From positions 95,852,001-95,916,000 of the forward strand of contig JBITNC010000001.1 of assembly GCA_050084985.1 (NCBI GenBank): a DNA stretch of 64,000 nt. The letters run 5' to 3'. The notes under the pieces are model-generated. The model did not search any database. It saw nothing but the letters and a program-made list of their open reading frames with translations, and was not told the origin of the DNA. The number at the start of each line of letters is the position of its first letter. Position 1 is the first letter of the stretch. Shown here in pieces: positions 50,199-62,535 of this stretch. Both the position numbers and the translations under genes were made by a program. Source of the DNA: Nageia nagi. Lineage: Eukaryota; Pinophyta.

Positions 50199-50879
50199 AC
50201 ACCTATCCCATTTCACTTATTAAAATGTGTTCAATTTATTTTGAATGATAATGCAAAATAATCATTTTAAAGACATTCTCAAAAATTACTTTGTATAATA
50301 TTTTTAATGCATTATTATTGCTTAACTTAGTTACCTTTTCCATGCTAAGATAATGTGTACCTTTTGTATTATTATTCTTTGTGATGAGCATTAAGTACGA
50401 GGAAGGAGAAGGTGCCCCATGCACACGATCTATGTACCTTGGTTAATGTTATGATTTATATTTTTAATTCTTTGATTGATTACAAGGAAGCCAATTATAT
50501 TATTGATTCAAGCTATATTTAAGGAAAAGATTAAAGGATGATGTGAGTAGTTATATTGTAGTCACAACTAAATCAATGTAGACAACACAACTCTCAAATT
50601 TTTCATATCCTTAGAATGCTCTTAGACTTATGTTTAGATGGCATATGTTGTACTAATTATCCTTTAGAGAAGTTGCAATTATTAAATAGACTAGAAGAAT
50701 AAGCTCAAAACTTTTAAGAAATACTTAAGGTGATTGCTGATCTAAATGCAGATCTCAATTATGATTCAAAAGATAAGGTTTATAAATTGAAAGGCAACAA
50801 TTAAGGTTCACTCAAGTTCATCCTTTTTTAAATATTTTATTTTTTCTTGGATTCCATTTTCATAAATTAATTTGATGAA

Positions 50880-51480
50880 CTATTTTCTTAATTATGAAGG
50901 TACAAGTTATAACCCATGGAAAAATTCAAAGAGAGGTGGGATAGTATCTAGCAAGCATCGAGTAAGACTCGGGATAAGAATAAAATGGGATCTTGATATT
51001 TCCTAGCATTCATAATAGCCTAGAATTTAGTTTAGAATGAGTCTTTTGAATTATACATGAAGGACTTGTATAGTACCAAAGCATTGGGGGTGAGAGAATA
51101 GGTAGCATCTCTCATAATATTGATCTCTTGACTAATATGAGTGTCATTCCCCAAGCATAAACATTATGTTATGTGATGATGTTTGGAGAATCATATAGTG
51201 TTATAATGTTAATTTAAGATTTGGATATTATAATTTTGAATATATGCTTATTTTATTTTTCAATTCAAAATGATAAGTATCATTGAGCTTAATTTAATTA
51301 TCAATAAGCTATTGGAATTATTTTTTGACTACATACATCATACTTGTAAACTAATTTGATATTCAATATTTTATTAATTATGTAAGTATAGGTTCTAAAC
51401 CATAGAACAATTCAAAGAGAGGGTGGGAATAATATCCAACATACTTTGTGTAATACTTGGGATAAGAATATATGCTTGTT
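50880..51480. repeat. Diverged direct repeat of about 100 bp
   Basis: The stretch at 50890-50990 ('aaaattcaaagagaggtggg', 'gggataagaata') recurs at 51380-51470 in direct orientation, about 490 bp downstream. Function unknown. Confidence 0.6.
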
Positions 51481-52234
51481 ACGACTTCCACACACCATTT
51501 TCTCCTCTGACACACTAACAAAACTTTTTTCCTTTTTGAGAAAACCATCTCCAAATGAAGAAATTAAAAATCTACTGCAATCCAATCCAGATAAATAGAG
51601 AGAATATAAAGAAGAAAATCTCAAATATATTTTCTAAGATGTTGATTATTATATGAAGAGTTATCTTACAAGTTGAGTTGAATGACCAAATGTATACTTC
51701 TCTATCTTAGGTGAGAATTGGATTTCATCTTTTTCAAATAGCTTGGGGCCTTTGAAATCATCTAGAAACATGTAAACTCACAAAAATTAAATCATAATAA
51801 AATTTATTTTTGCTTTAATTGTTATGGGCATCTTCACTATAGGAGTGAATGTGTAGGCTATATGTCATTATTTTTATTTTTTACTACTTTTGAAGACTTG
51901 AACAAAGTCTTCCTAACCATCTTTCATATATGCAAAATTACTAAAACAACATAACATAATACCCATAAACTACCACTTGGAATCTTCATAACTATGTTCC
52001 TTGTATAGCCCCCTGATGATCTAATATTCTTTGCAAAATATAAATACATCTCCTACAAACCAAAATCACCCATGAAAACTATGTTAGATTCATAAATATG
52101 TTAATACTTCATCCCATCAATAGATTCGACTCCATTTTTTCATAAGTCCCAAATGCCTATGCTCATCTTTCATTTTCATAAGTAACCTAAACAAATATCC
52201 ATTTTGAGATTTCATCACCACTTCAATTCTCTCT

Positions 52235-54020
52235 ATCAATGGTGGTGGGCATTACTGTGATTCCATATTTAGTATTGAGCTCTATAGAATGAGGATCTTA
52301 ATGGTGAATAATTTTCTTCATTACATAGGAATGTTGAATCCTTATGCATAAGAATTTACTCCATTTTTTATAATCCCTAGATTATCATGCCTATTTTTCA
52401 TGCCCATCTACACAAGAATTCACTACACCATCATTGCTTTACAATCCTCCTGCTAACATTTTCATATAACTGAATAAAATACCAATTACATACAAAAGAA
52501 GCATTTTGTATGTAATCATTGATAACTATTTCTTCTTCTTTAATGGTTAGCTTATTTATAGAACCATGTGTTTGAGGATAACTAGTACATAAAATATATT
52601 TTAAGCCATGACATAAGGATGATTTTTCTTTTACAATATACAAATTTTTGAGGATTTTGTATTTTCACTTGGTTCATATATTTGAACAATAAAATGTGAA
52701 TATATAAGGCTTCTCAACACTATTTAACATCTTCAAGTTGAATGAATTATTCATGTAGGAAGTTCTCCCAACCATATGTGAAGTGTGTAGATCCATTGAA
52801 GTAGTATAATATGGCATACCATAGGAACCCATAAGTGTTTTATAGAATAAGTGTTTTTGAATACCATTCTATCGAATTTTTTCAATGTAGTATTAGGGGA
52901 TTATCTGCATATAGTAAAAGTAATACTTGAAATAACAAATGAAGTTCATAACATTATCATCCCATTCTCTTGTAGTTGCCCCCATGAGCCCTCATCATAA
53001 TAGTCATACAATGGTATTTTTTATACTATTTTTTGATGAATAATATATCCAATTCAGAGGATGAAATTACATGAAATATGGTATACTAATCCATCATTCC
53101 TGGGAGTTGAGTTTTTTCTAGGTTACAAGGTGGAACTTAATGGTAGTTATCAAATGGGAAAACCCCTTAAGGAAAGGGTACAACTTATGGGCCTTATGAG
53201 AAAACCTAGATATAACTCCCTTCTATGTATTCTTCCATTAATTTCTTCTTTGCAATTTCCTTGGCTCTCAAATATTCACATTTGTTACGTTCCATGGAAG
53301 CAAAATAATGTAATGCAAGTAACTACAATAAGTAGTGAATAAAGTTGGTGAATATTCTAGATGGGTGAGAAGCGAATTTGGAACTTATGACATTAAACAT
53401 GTAGAAGGAAAGTGGTTACTTGAATGCATGTGAGCATCATGAAAAGTTATGTTTGGCTTCATCAACCCATACATTAGTCTCAACTCAAAACTATAATGCA
53501 TGAAAAAAATGGTGCTTAGCTTGGATGATTTTAGCAATATTTTAGATATAACTATATTCTCTTATCTCATCCACATCTATGTATGATATGTTTAAATATA
53601 AAATATTAAAATATTATGCATGTGCTTCAATAATGATGACAAGCATTTGAATTATCCTCCCATAGGTATAGTGAGCTTTCAAACAAAATTTTGCATTTGG
53701 AGAAATAATTTCAAACATGTCCATTAAATCATAAAAATCTAATTACAAGTATGCCCATTAATGGTGGGGGGTATTATTATGATTCCATATCTAGGATTGA
53801 CCTCTATAGAAAGATGAGCTTTATGGTGAAGAATTCTCTTGATTAGGCAAGAATGTTGAATCCATGTATGCAATAATTCACTCATTCTTTTACAAGCCCT
53901 AGATGTCCATGCCCATATTTATGTCCATCTATGCATCTTCATCAATTCCTTACCCTTAATATTTTTCTCCATCGTCATTGCTCTATAATCCATCTACTAA
54001 CATTCTCACAAAGTTGTTCA
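52235..54020. repeat. Pair of about 250-bp direct repeats, 1.5 kb apart
   Basis: 52235-52470 and 53757-54010 share 'aatggtggtgggcattactgtgattccatat'-like, 'atgttgaatcc-tatgca' and 'cattgctctacaatcc-tctaacattctca' phrases in the same order, with many substitutions. The DNA between them shows no recognisable gene; the 93-codon ORF at 53061-53342 has no domain I know. Confidence 0.65.
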
Positions 54021-54146
54021 TTCAAAACTAATTACATATGATATACGTATGAACTATATTTCTCCAATAGATCCAACACTTCCATCTCTCATTCTTGCAT
54101 TTTGTTTAATCCAGTGAGTGTTCTTCCAATATCATTTCCCTCTCAT

Positions 54147-54193
54147 GTTTAGGGTTTAGGGTATAGGGTTTAAGGTTTAGGATTTAGGGTTTG
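54147..54193 (+). repeat. Interstitial telomere-like repeat (TTTAGGG)n
   Basis: About 47 bp made of six to seven units of TTTAGGG or one-base variants (TATAGGG, TTTAAGG, TTTAGGA). TTTAGGG is the usual plant telomere repeat. It lies just inside the right end of the DNA-transposon-like insertion. Confidence 0.85.
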
Positions 54194-54214
54194 ATATCAT
54201 TGATTAATTTGATA

Positions 54215-54393
54215 TTAGTTCTTTAAAATGGGATCCCATTTTAAAAAAAATTGAGATCCTGAACCATAATGACATCTCGATTTGAAAATAAGGATTCCAT
54301 TTTATTTTTTGGTTTAGGAACCCAAAGCTAAATGGGATCCCATTTTATAAAATGGAATCCCATTTCTTCAAAACCAAACATCCAACCTGCCCA
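54215..54393. repeat. Right GGGATCCC subterminal palindromes
   Basis: At least three palindromic phrases of the type AAAATGGGATCCCATTTT in 180 bp. The outer edge (GGGCAGGTTGGATGTTTGG on the minus strand) resembles the ends of Harbinger/Tourist-type elements. Confidence 0.7.
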
Positions 54394-54431
54394 TGTCCAC
54401 TTTTAATGGATCCAACTTTGTGCATATGCTA

Positions 54432-57279
54432 ACCGCTTCAACTTCTCTAGATATTCTTTGGCCAACAAGGAGGATGTAGACCTTGATATAAACCTTCATA
54501 AAAATAATAAATCATTACCTTCTTGCTTGTACATGTATGCATGGAGATAAGAAAAAATTTAAGCATTTGAATAAAACATTCTCATCAAATTCATTTACCA
54601 TATCAACACTTTATTCAACCCTATTATCCTTGTAGAGTTCACAATATCCACAAAATACATATCCTTATATATTTAAATTTATCAAATTTTTATGGAGCTT
54701 GTAATATCCATATTTATATGTAATCATATATTTAAATGCCTTAATATTTAATTTATATGCCCCTATAATTAAATTCCATAATATTCCATAGAGATCATAA
54801 TATTCCCCAAATACATTGGCTAAATTATTTAAATACCATAGCATTATTCCTATGGAGGTGGTCACTCATTACTTAGTTATTTCATGGCTTGATTTATTTA
54901 TTTGCATAAAATAATATTTCTAATTTTACATTTTTTTAAAACCTTGGTTAATTTTCTAATAGGATAATAATGCTAATAATGATATACTATTTCAAACATG
55001 GCTTGGTGTATTTTGACAAAATACATGTCTCAATCGTTGGTTGAGTTAGTCATGTGTTAACCTTCCTACGTATTGTGTCCCAGGTTCAATCCCCACTACA
55101 AGATATACATGCTATGTAATGACCTAATACAATCATCCCATAGACTCGTTGATCTCTCATGGATGTTAACATATTTTACTTTTTTTACTAAATGAAAACT
55201 ATCACAATAAAAAATTATAATGCCTTAGAATAATTTTATCTTTCTATTTTTACTCCATCACCTCCTTAATTTAGTGAAGTTAAGTATTATAATATTATCT
55301 TTTCATCACCCTCTTAGTTTTAGTGAAGTTTTCATATTTGATTGATAAAGATACCAATAATTTAAACATTTGCAATTAATTTAAATATTGACACTAACTA
55401 TCAACCTAATATTTTGAAGATGTATGTTAGAGCTCCCATTAAATTTATTTCTTATAAATCAATCTATAGTGAAGAAGTAATAATTCCTTTAAAATTGGAA
55501 ATCTCTTTCTTAAGTGTTTCACTTACAAGCATAATTTCAAATGAAGGTATGAGATAAATTATAATAACTTGAGAAAGTTAAATACTAAATTCCAATTGAG
55601 ATTTATTTAAAAATAAAGCATTGATGTAGATTAAAAAAGTTTAGAAATATACATTCTTTAAGTAGGTTAATCATACAATCCAAAATAAAGGAGTAAAATC
55701 TTTCTATTTTAATTTTAGATTTTTTAATGCAAATTATTATTGTATGGACTAAATTTATTTGGTAAAAACATAAAAAAATTTAGATATGGGTTAACAACCA
55801 CATAAGCACTCTTTTGAGTATTTCCACTTTTATTTTATATATTTTATCTTACATGTTTCAATAAGTAAAGTTGGAAAATAGTGATAATACATCATTGTAT
55901 TAATATTTTAGAATTATCATCCTTTTGTATAATCCATTTAGTGAGTCTAATATAATCATTAAACAAGGGTAAACAACCAAATTTATATCATTATTTTATA
56001 TCTTATATATTTTATGTTTTTATCAGCTAGCTAGCCATTTTGATATTAAGTTAAGTTGAAGTAACTTATTTTCTTATTTAACTCTATTTTAAACAAGCAT
56101 AATTTCAAATGAAGATATGGAAAAAAAATAGAACAACTAAAGCAAGTTGATGAAAGAAGAGTGAAGGAAGCAATTGAATACTTGTGAACATATTGAATAC
56201 TTATGAACATGTTATAAGAAGATTCGAATAACATATGATAAGAAATTTCAGCCATTGAATTTTAAGTGATAGATTTATTATAAAAAAACAACATTAATAT
56301 GGATTTAAAAAAAAAAAAGTAACTGATATTTCTTTTTAAAATAGGTTTATCATACAACAAAAATTAAAGGTATCAATATATCAAAAGAGTAAAATCTATC
56401 TACAAATTTTCTATTTTAATTTGAAAATTTTGAATGCAAATCATTATTGCATAGACTAATTTTTGTTTATTTGAAGGAAAGACTTTAACATGAATAAATA
56501 TGAAAATTCAGATATGGGTTAGTAATCACATGATCATAAGTATGAAAATTTAGACATAGGTTAATAATCACATGAGCACAAGTATAAAAATTTAGATATG
56601 AGCTATAACAATCACACTAACACAAATATGAAAATTTAGATATAAATAAATAATCACATAAACACTTTATTGAGTAATGTCACTTCTTTTTTCTATATTT
56701 TATCTTACATATTTCAGTAAAATACTTTAAAAAATCATGAACATACTTGATTGAATTAATATTTCAATATTACCATCCCTTTATTTAACAGAATTAATAT
56801 AATTTTAATTGATTGAATACAAAAACAAACAATAAAATTTACATTACATTATCATATGTGGTAATAAAATAAGTTGAGACAGCTTATTTTCTTAAATAAC
56901 ACTATTTTGAATAACCACAAATCATGGACATTTCAATATAATCAATACATGTGTATAGTTCTTCAATTACTAAAATTCATTAGTGTGGAGCATTAAGTTA
57001 GAATCCCCCATTTCTCTAAGTAACTAAATCATATAAAAACAATCCTAAGACCCCATGCAAGTCTCACAAAGAAGAGATACCCATAATCACAACATCATAG
57101 CTGAACGTAGCTGTCTGCAACAACAGGTTTCCAAGAAAAAACTATTCAAAGAAAAAAAAATGTAAACCCTAAAACTTCAAACCTATAGATATATTAATAC
57201 CAACATACATTGCTGTAATCTCAACAGCCTAACACCTTTCCATCAATATCCGTTCTGAAATCCTAAACAATGCCTGTAA
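54432..57279. other. Intergenic; first 300 bp are composite-copy flank
   Basis: 54432-54730 matches 22166-22430. The rest is AT-rich and shows only loosely repeated phrases ('atatgaaaatttagatatg' near 56.50-56.65 kb; 'aacaagcataatttcaaatgaag' at 55.53 and 56.10 kb). ORFs at 54665-54865 and 56046-56255 have no recognisable feature. Confidence 0.5.
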
Positions 57280-57699
57280 TTAAACTAGGGACGCCATTTC
57301 AGAATTAAGCTTCTTGAAATGACATTCCCAGGCGCTCCCTCTGCACCCAAGCGTATAATCATGACAACCCTCCTTCAAAGCATTAATAATCTCCTCCAAT
57401 TCAGGCGGTTCGCAGGGAATCGTAATCCCACCGGTATGATATACGAACCCGAACTCCTCCTCCGCCATGCGAAGAACTTCTCTGAACATCTGATGATGTA
57501 AATAACAAACCGGAATCACAAACCGCCCTCTTTCCGTTTCCGACGCCGCGTACACAACGACGTAGCCTTCATACACATCCCTCGGGATTTCTACATAATT
57601 TTCTCTACCGTTCAAAACCGAACGGAGACGGCGACAGAGGCTGAAGGAGAAGGCCAAGGCATGCTTAATACTTCTGAGTCCCTGCCATTTACGAGCCAA
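57280..57699 (-). CDS. SAUR-family auxin-responsive protein (start codon problem)
   Basis: The frame gives a 140-residue SAUR protein if started at codon 57697-57699. It reads ARKWQGLRSIKHAL, then the SAUR core: VEIPRDVYEGYVVVYAAS, RFVIPVCYLHHQMFREVL, AEEEFGFVYHTGGITIPCE and an acidic helix. Length and domain order are normal for the family, which is typically intronless; SAURs are short-lived regulators that (in studied members) inhibit PP2C.D phosphatases and promote acid growth. The core has no stop or frameshift and is GC-richer than its surroundings, as expected of a conserved gene. The oddity: no ATG precedes the core in this frame. The frame is open upstream to a TAG at 57838-57840 without any Met codon, and the place where relatives have Met-Ala-(R/K)-K-W carries TTG. 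It may be a pseudogene by start loss, use a non-AUG start, or have an upstream exon. The stop is TAA at 57280-57282. Confidence 0.8.
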   Translation of the reverse strand: MARKWQGLRSIKHALAFSFSLCRRLRSVLNGRENYVEIPRDVYEGYVVVYAASETERGRFVIPVCYLHHQMFREVLRMAEEEFGFVYHTGGITIPCEPPELEEIINALKEGCHDYTLGCRGSAWECHFKKLNSEMASLV

Positions 57700-58861
57700 A
57701 ATACCTGCGGTTTGGCGTATACACAAAACGTAAATTGACAGGCATCTATAAAGGAAAAACGTAAAGTGATAGGCAGAGTTTTTTGAAATTCCAAGCCTGC
57801 ATGGGAATATCGTTTTGGTTTTCGTATCGGATGATGTCTAACTAATTAATGGAATTATCTTTTATCATGAATGTTTCTTGTGAAGGGTCGGTCTGTATCA
57901 AACTCTCTCTCCTATGAGGGAATGGATAAACAACAAACCCAAAGACTTTATTGAATAGGTACTTTGTTTCCAGCATTAGTAAACCATCACCACTATTCCT
58001 GATTCGATCCATTCAAATGATCTTTCTTCTTGTTGATATCAATGGGGCGGCAGCATGAGCAGAGCAACGAGGGAAGGAAAGTTGGATGACTATAAAGCAG
58101 AGGTGGAGTGGTCCACTTGAGCAGAACGAATTCCTTCAGTAGGGAAGGAGCACACAACTCTGACTGGATTGGATTGAAATTCCCCCGGGGACCGAGCGGG
58201 CAGCTGTAATTGGGTTGGATTGAAAGTCTAAGGTTATTTTTGTAAATTAAAATTTTACAGGGTCATTTCTGTAAATACATCATTTGTTAGCTTCATATTA
58301 GTAATTTTCTCATTAATTAATCCTAAAGAAAATATATATAAAAGACTCTGTAAGTGAATAAAAATTATCAACTACTTTGTAGAGCCACTTGATCTGTATC
58401 TTGGATGTCATTTTTATTAGATAAAAAATGAGATTCTACTTAAAGTTTCAAACTTTAAATATATTGAGGCAATGCGATTGCCTTCCTCATTCCTGGATAG
58501 GGTATTGTCCAACGAGAACTGAAGGACTTTGCAAATTTTAATAGGTATTATACTTCTTGGATTTTCATAATATTTAGAAGTTGATTTTTATTCTGGAATC
58601 AAATACAGTCTCAATACAATAGGAACAGCATTTAAACTTTTAAAATTATTTTACTAAGCATGTGATAACTTTGTAGATGTAAAATATAATTTCTTGAATT
58701 AAATTTATTAGCCTCATAAATAATTTGAAGTCTTTCTATATATATTTGAAGAAAATATATATAGAAATTATTGTAATTTTATATAAATCAAAAATTAATA
58801 TTACAAATTCTTATAAATAATTTCTATTGCAAATCATCAAAAATTATAATTTTTATTGAAA
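57700..58861 (-). other. Upstream region of the SAUR frame
   Basis: Contains a mixed-composition stretch (57.75-58.23 kb, GC-richer than average) and then AT-rich DNA. No convincing TATA box or auxin-response element pair was found. A small perfect hairpin, AGGCAAT-GCG-ATTGCCT, lies at 58467-58483. Confidence 0.4.
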
Positions 58862-60056
58862 TCAGAAATTTATATCATCATTTACAAAAGTCATTAATGT
58901 TTCTTGAGCAAGTGTTGTTGTTGGATCAGCTACTCCATTGGTTGACATGTTTACTCCATTCTCAACAAAAGCATCTTCACATGTATCATCTTCATCTGGC
59001 ACAATGTCTAATATCATATTATGCAACATAACAACAAAGAATGATTTTTGGACATATTTCCAAATTTGATTGATATATTTTTTATTCCAAAATTTGCCAT
59101 ATTTTCTTTAGCCTTCCAAATGCACACTCCACCACAATACTTATTGATGACAACTTAAAATTGAATTTTGTCTTACTTGTTGTTAGACCTCCACTAAAAG
59201 GTGTAATTAACAATGCCACCAATGGATATCCACCATCACCAATAATATATTCTTATATTCAATGTTCCAACTGACATTCGATGACCATTTAATCTCTGTC
59301 CATCTTCACACATTCTATAAAAACATGAATTTTGTAGAAGTCTACAATCATTTATAGAACTAGGCCATCCTATGAAGACATCCATGAAATACATATTACT
59401 ATCAACAATTGCTTGTAATGACATACTATAATTATGATCACGATCATACCAATTAGAGGAACACTCATTATGTAGAAGATGAATTTGAATGTGAGTTACA
59501 TCTATATCTTCACAACAATTTGGGAATCCTTGTTTCAGACGAAAGCTTTCCTTTACATGCTCAAGTACCATTTGGTTAGTAGGCCATTGGATATGATTAT
59601 GAAAGTGAATATAGAAGACATTAATAAACTTATTTACAACTCTTTCAATAGTTGACTTTCCACAACCAAATAGTTCACTAATGTTCAACATTGTCATTCC
59701 ATATGATAATTGTAAGACTGTAATGACAACTTGTTTCTCAATTGGAAGGACCCTACTTTCTATAGTTGTAGCAAATGAATATGGTATTTCATCTTGCTTT
59801 ATGTCATCATTCAATATTTCACAAAGATTTTGAAATAATGCATATGGAAACCTAAAAATGTTGCAAAAACATTCATCATCACATCTAACTTCAAAAATGT
59901 AGTGATTCCACCAATGTAAAGACTATGGTTTGATATACCACTCACCTTGAATCCTTCCTTCCCACTAAGAAATAGATATATCAATTCCAACAATGTCAAT
60001 TTAAAGCTCAGAAGTGATTGCATGAAGCATTATTTCCACATCATCTGAATCAATGT
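58862..60056 (-). pseudogene. PIF/Harbinger DDE transposase pseudogene
   Basis: Minus strand, about 390 codons in total over at least three frames. From the N-terminal side: WWNHYIFEVRCDDECF and FRFPYALFQNLCEIL (59820-59930); then the open frame 59236-59814 with LQLSYGMTMLNISELFG, CGKSTIERVVNKFINVF, EDIDVTHIQI (first catalytic Asp) and GWPSSINDCRLLQNS (second Asp). After a frameshift near 59236 comes GDGGYPLVALLITPF and VVECAFGRLKKIW (the catalytic Glu), and after another near 59085 the C-terminus NKKYINQIWKYVQKSFF..MLHNMILDIVPDED, ending at TGA 58862-58864. This is the full DDE_Tnp_4/HARBI1 order. The catalytic triad is readable, but frameshifts and an N-terminal stop kill it. Confidence 0.9.
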
Positions 60057-60606
60057 TTGACAATTATCTAATTTTAGATATATGTATTTTTTATTTCTTG
60101 AATTATTTTTGTATGGTTGAATTTTGAAGATCACTCCAAATTTGTAATTCCATTTGGATAACATTTGATGCAATAGCAAGAACTAGTTTCATTTCTTCTA
60201 TTGAATTGAAATTCATTGTACAATGCTAATCTCCTCCATGCAAAACCAAATGATGCACATATATATAATTGTACTTACTACTTTTTATATATCACATGTA
60301 ATGAATGCTATGATAAAAAAAATTCTTCCCAAAAAGTAATTATCAAAATTTATTATTTTCAAAACTGATTTATTTCTTGGCCACTTAAGCTTTTAATGAT
60401 TTGATTAAGAACCAAAAGCAGCATTTCTAACTTCATAGTGTACATGTAGTGGAGATGACATACACTATTATAAATAAAATTCAAGTCTAATACAAAGAAA
60501 TAAAAATAAAGACTTTGACTAATTCTACAAAACATTATCTAGATGTCAAGGCTAACATTTCTCAACATCAATAAATATATTAGGATTATCATTAATCAAT
60601 ATAACC

Positions 60607-60978
60607 ATGCTTAGGAAAGTTGGTGAGAAATTCCTTGTTGAATTCACATATTTAATAAGTGATGATAAGAAATAAAAGCTGAGAGAGATGGTAGAGGCTC
60701 ATCAAATAAGGACCCAACAACCTATTTTGTAGAAATAAGATTTCATGCTTCATGAAAAGGTTAATGCATATGATAGAGATGGGTGGTGGGAAGGATTCAT
60801 ACAACATGTGCTACCTAGTAATAACTATATTATTTACTTCAAAGAAACTAAAGAGAAACTCAATTGTAATATATCTTAGCTCTAGCTTCATCTAGATTAG
60901 GTTAATGGAAAGTGGGTTCAGCTAGCTTTAGAGGTATTGAAATTGACAATAACTACTTCACTGAATTCTAAGCTCTGA
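60607..60978 (+). pseudogene. Agenet-domain (Tudor-like) gene fragment
   Basis: One plus-strand frame from ATG 60607 to TGA 60976-60978 reads KVGEKFLVEFTYLISDDKK, then LREMVEAHQIRTQQP, then VNAYDRDGWWEGFIQHVL, NNYIIYFKETKEKL and VNGKWVQLALEV. This is the end of one Agenet repeat (YKTL--DDG---L-E-V----IRP-PP) and a second, complete one (V-A---DGWW-G-I--VL....Y-VYF----E...LR-H--W--GKW). Agenet repeats bind chromatin marks or act in DUF724-type plant proteins. In-frame stops occur at six positions, for example after SDDKK and within the 'DLRLHQEW' segment. A possible splice acceptor (TTTTTTGGTTTAG) at about 61014-61026 suggests genomic, not cDNA, origin. It lies antisense, between the two Harbinger genes. 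Confidence 0.75.
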
Positions 60979-62535
60979 ATTTAAATGGATTACTTAAGCT
61001 TTAATGGTTATCTTTTTTGGTTTAGGAACCATCTATGAAAACTAATGTTGACCATGTAATTAGGAATTTTTGTTGCCATGTTGTATGGTATGTGAGAAAG
61101 TCATATGTACTTCGAATTGGTTTTAAAATACTTTATTTGACTAAGTCTCTAGAGTTTGCTAAGTTGGAAAAGTAATTGATGGGTTGCCTTTGGATTATCT
61201 TCAATTCAAACACTAGATAGAATGATATATCAACCACATGAATGACATGCTAAGGAAATTTTAAATTTATAAATAACTAAACGGAATATGTCACAATGTC
61301 ACATATGTGGTCTTCATTATAAATAACGAAAATCTCAATGGTATGCTAATGTTAGCAAGTCTTGACCATGTTGAAGTCAATAAATAAAGTAATGCTAAAT
61401 ATGTGGTATTATTTCAAGGTTAAGCATCTTATTGGTAGTAAGTAGCAACCATGAACTAGATTCTATTACTAAGTTACTAACCATTGACCACTAAGAAAGG
61501 GAGAGGTGAACCTTGTATCTTATGCAAAATGTAATCAAAGGAAAGGCTAGCAAAATGAAAAATCAAGATGGAAAAAAGTTTAAAACACAAGCACTTAGAA
61601 AATTCTACATACCTAGTAGGTTGGCATTATGAAGTGAAGCACATAGTGTTTGATATACTATTTTCATTAACTATTATTGTTACTATTTTCATTAACTATT
61701 TTACAATTTAGAGACTATAAAGTCTGATTATCTACCAAAAAATGTAGCTCTTATAAAGTCTAACTATTTAATTATCATACTTGTTACATAGTTATAGTGA
61801 ATTAAGATAACACTAATGGTAGTGAATAAATATAACACTAGTGAAAGTGAATAAATATAACACAGTGATAGTCAATAAATATGTCAATATAATACTTAAC
61901 ACTCTTAATAATCAACAAATACAAATGCGAGAAAGTCAAATTGATTTATACAATACAAATGGGGTTTAATGATGAATAGTTCTAAAGCAAGTGTGAAACA
62001 AATACAAAGAGAATACAATTGATGCTAAACCAAGTCTAAAACAAATGCAACTAATGCTAAAGCAAGTCTGAAACATATCCAAAAGTGATATGATTAATAA
62101 AAAATACAAGCTGAGATTCATGACAAAATACTATGCTCAAAAGTATATCATTCATAATTATTAATCGTATTCATTAGCAATATACATTATCAATAGTATA
62201 CATTCATAATTATCAGTTGTATTCACCAACAATATACATTATCAGCATTAATCATGAGGAGTATGCAAATGAGCTAACAGACATTAGTGATAGGCCATTA
62301 CATAAATAAATCAAATCAAATATTGTATATTGTCTACTCTTATGTTATGGGAATTCAAAGATACAACTAATAGATCACGCCAAGATTATTTTGAAAGCAA
62401 TGTTATGCCTTCCACATATTTTTTTTATGAAGTCAATAAAATATAGAGTGTGTAAAAATTCATAAACTACTCAAAGTACAAACATAGAAAAAATCAATTT
62501 TCATTTGAAAATGATTCAGAAATTTTCAACATTGA
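60979..62535. other. AT-rich DNA between Agenet fragment and Myb-like gene
   Basis: No further Agenet repeats or Harbinger coding could be read. Short direct repeats occur near 61.66-61.69 kb ('actattttcattaacta'), 61.80-61.88 kb ('gtgaataaatataacac') and 62.15-62.24 kb ('aatatacattatca'). Confidence 0.45.

Larger units (their letters stand above)
49143..54428. mobile_element. DNA-transposon-like insertion with terminal inverted repeats
   Basis: The left end reads GGGTGCGTGTAAGAAGATGG and then ATCCATTTAA...AAAAGTGGAC. The right end, reverse-complemented, carries the same TGGATCCATT...AAAGTGGAC after a diverged start. CTA flanks both sides (49140-49142, 54429-54431), consistent with the 3-bp duplication of PIF/Harbinger elements. 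The insertion separates sequence that is continuous in copy A (22.15-22.18 kb), which independently supports the boundaries. Inside, a second pair of inverted repeats with palindromic GGGATCCC motifs lies at about 49978-50070 and 54215-54393. No transposase was convincingly read; a weak resemblance to the N-terminal region of plant Harbinger transposases at about 51040-51110 (plus strand) is too broken to call. Confidence 0.6.

Noticed and set aside
51040-51110. Harbinger transposase N-terminal region in the 5.3-kb DNA element
   Set aside because: A few residues resemble the family but stops are frequent and no catalytic motif follows. Mentioned only as weak.
57280-57726. 148-codon SAUR ORF starting at 57726
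   Set aside because: The start there is TTG, not ATG, and the extra residues have no SAUR similarity. I start the likely protein at 57699 and flag the missing ATG.
57612-57794. 60-codon ORF overlapping the SAUR start
   Set aside because: Also begins with TTG and lies in another frame of the SAUR gene.
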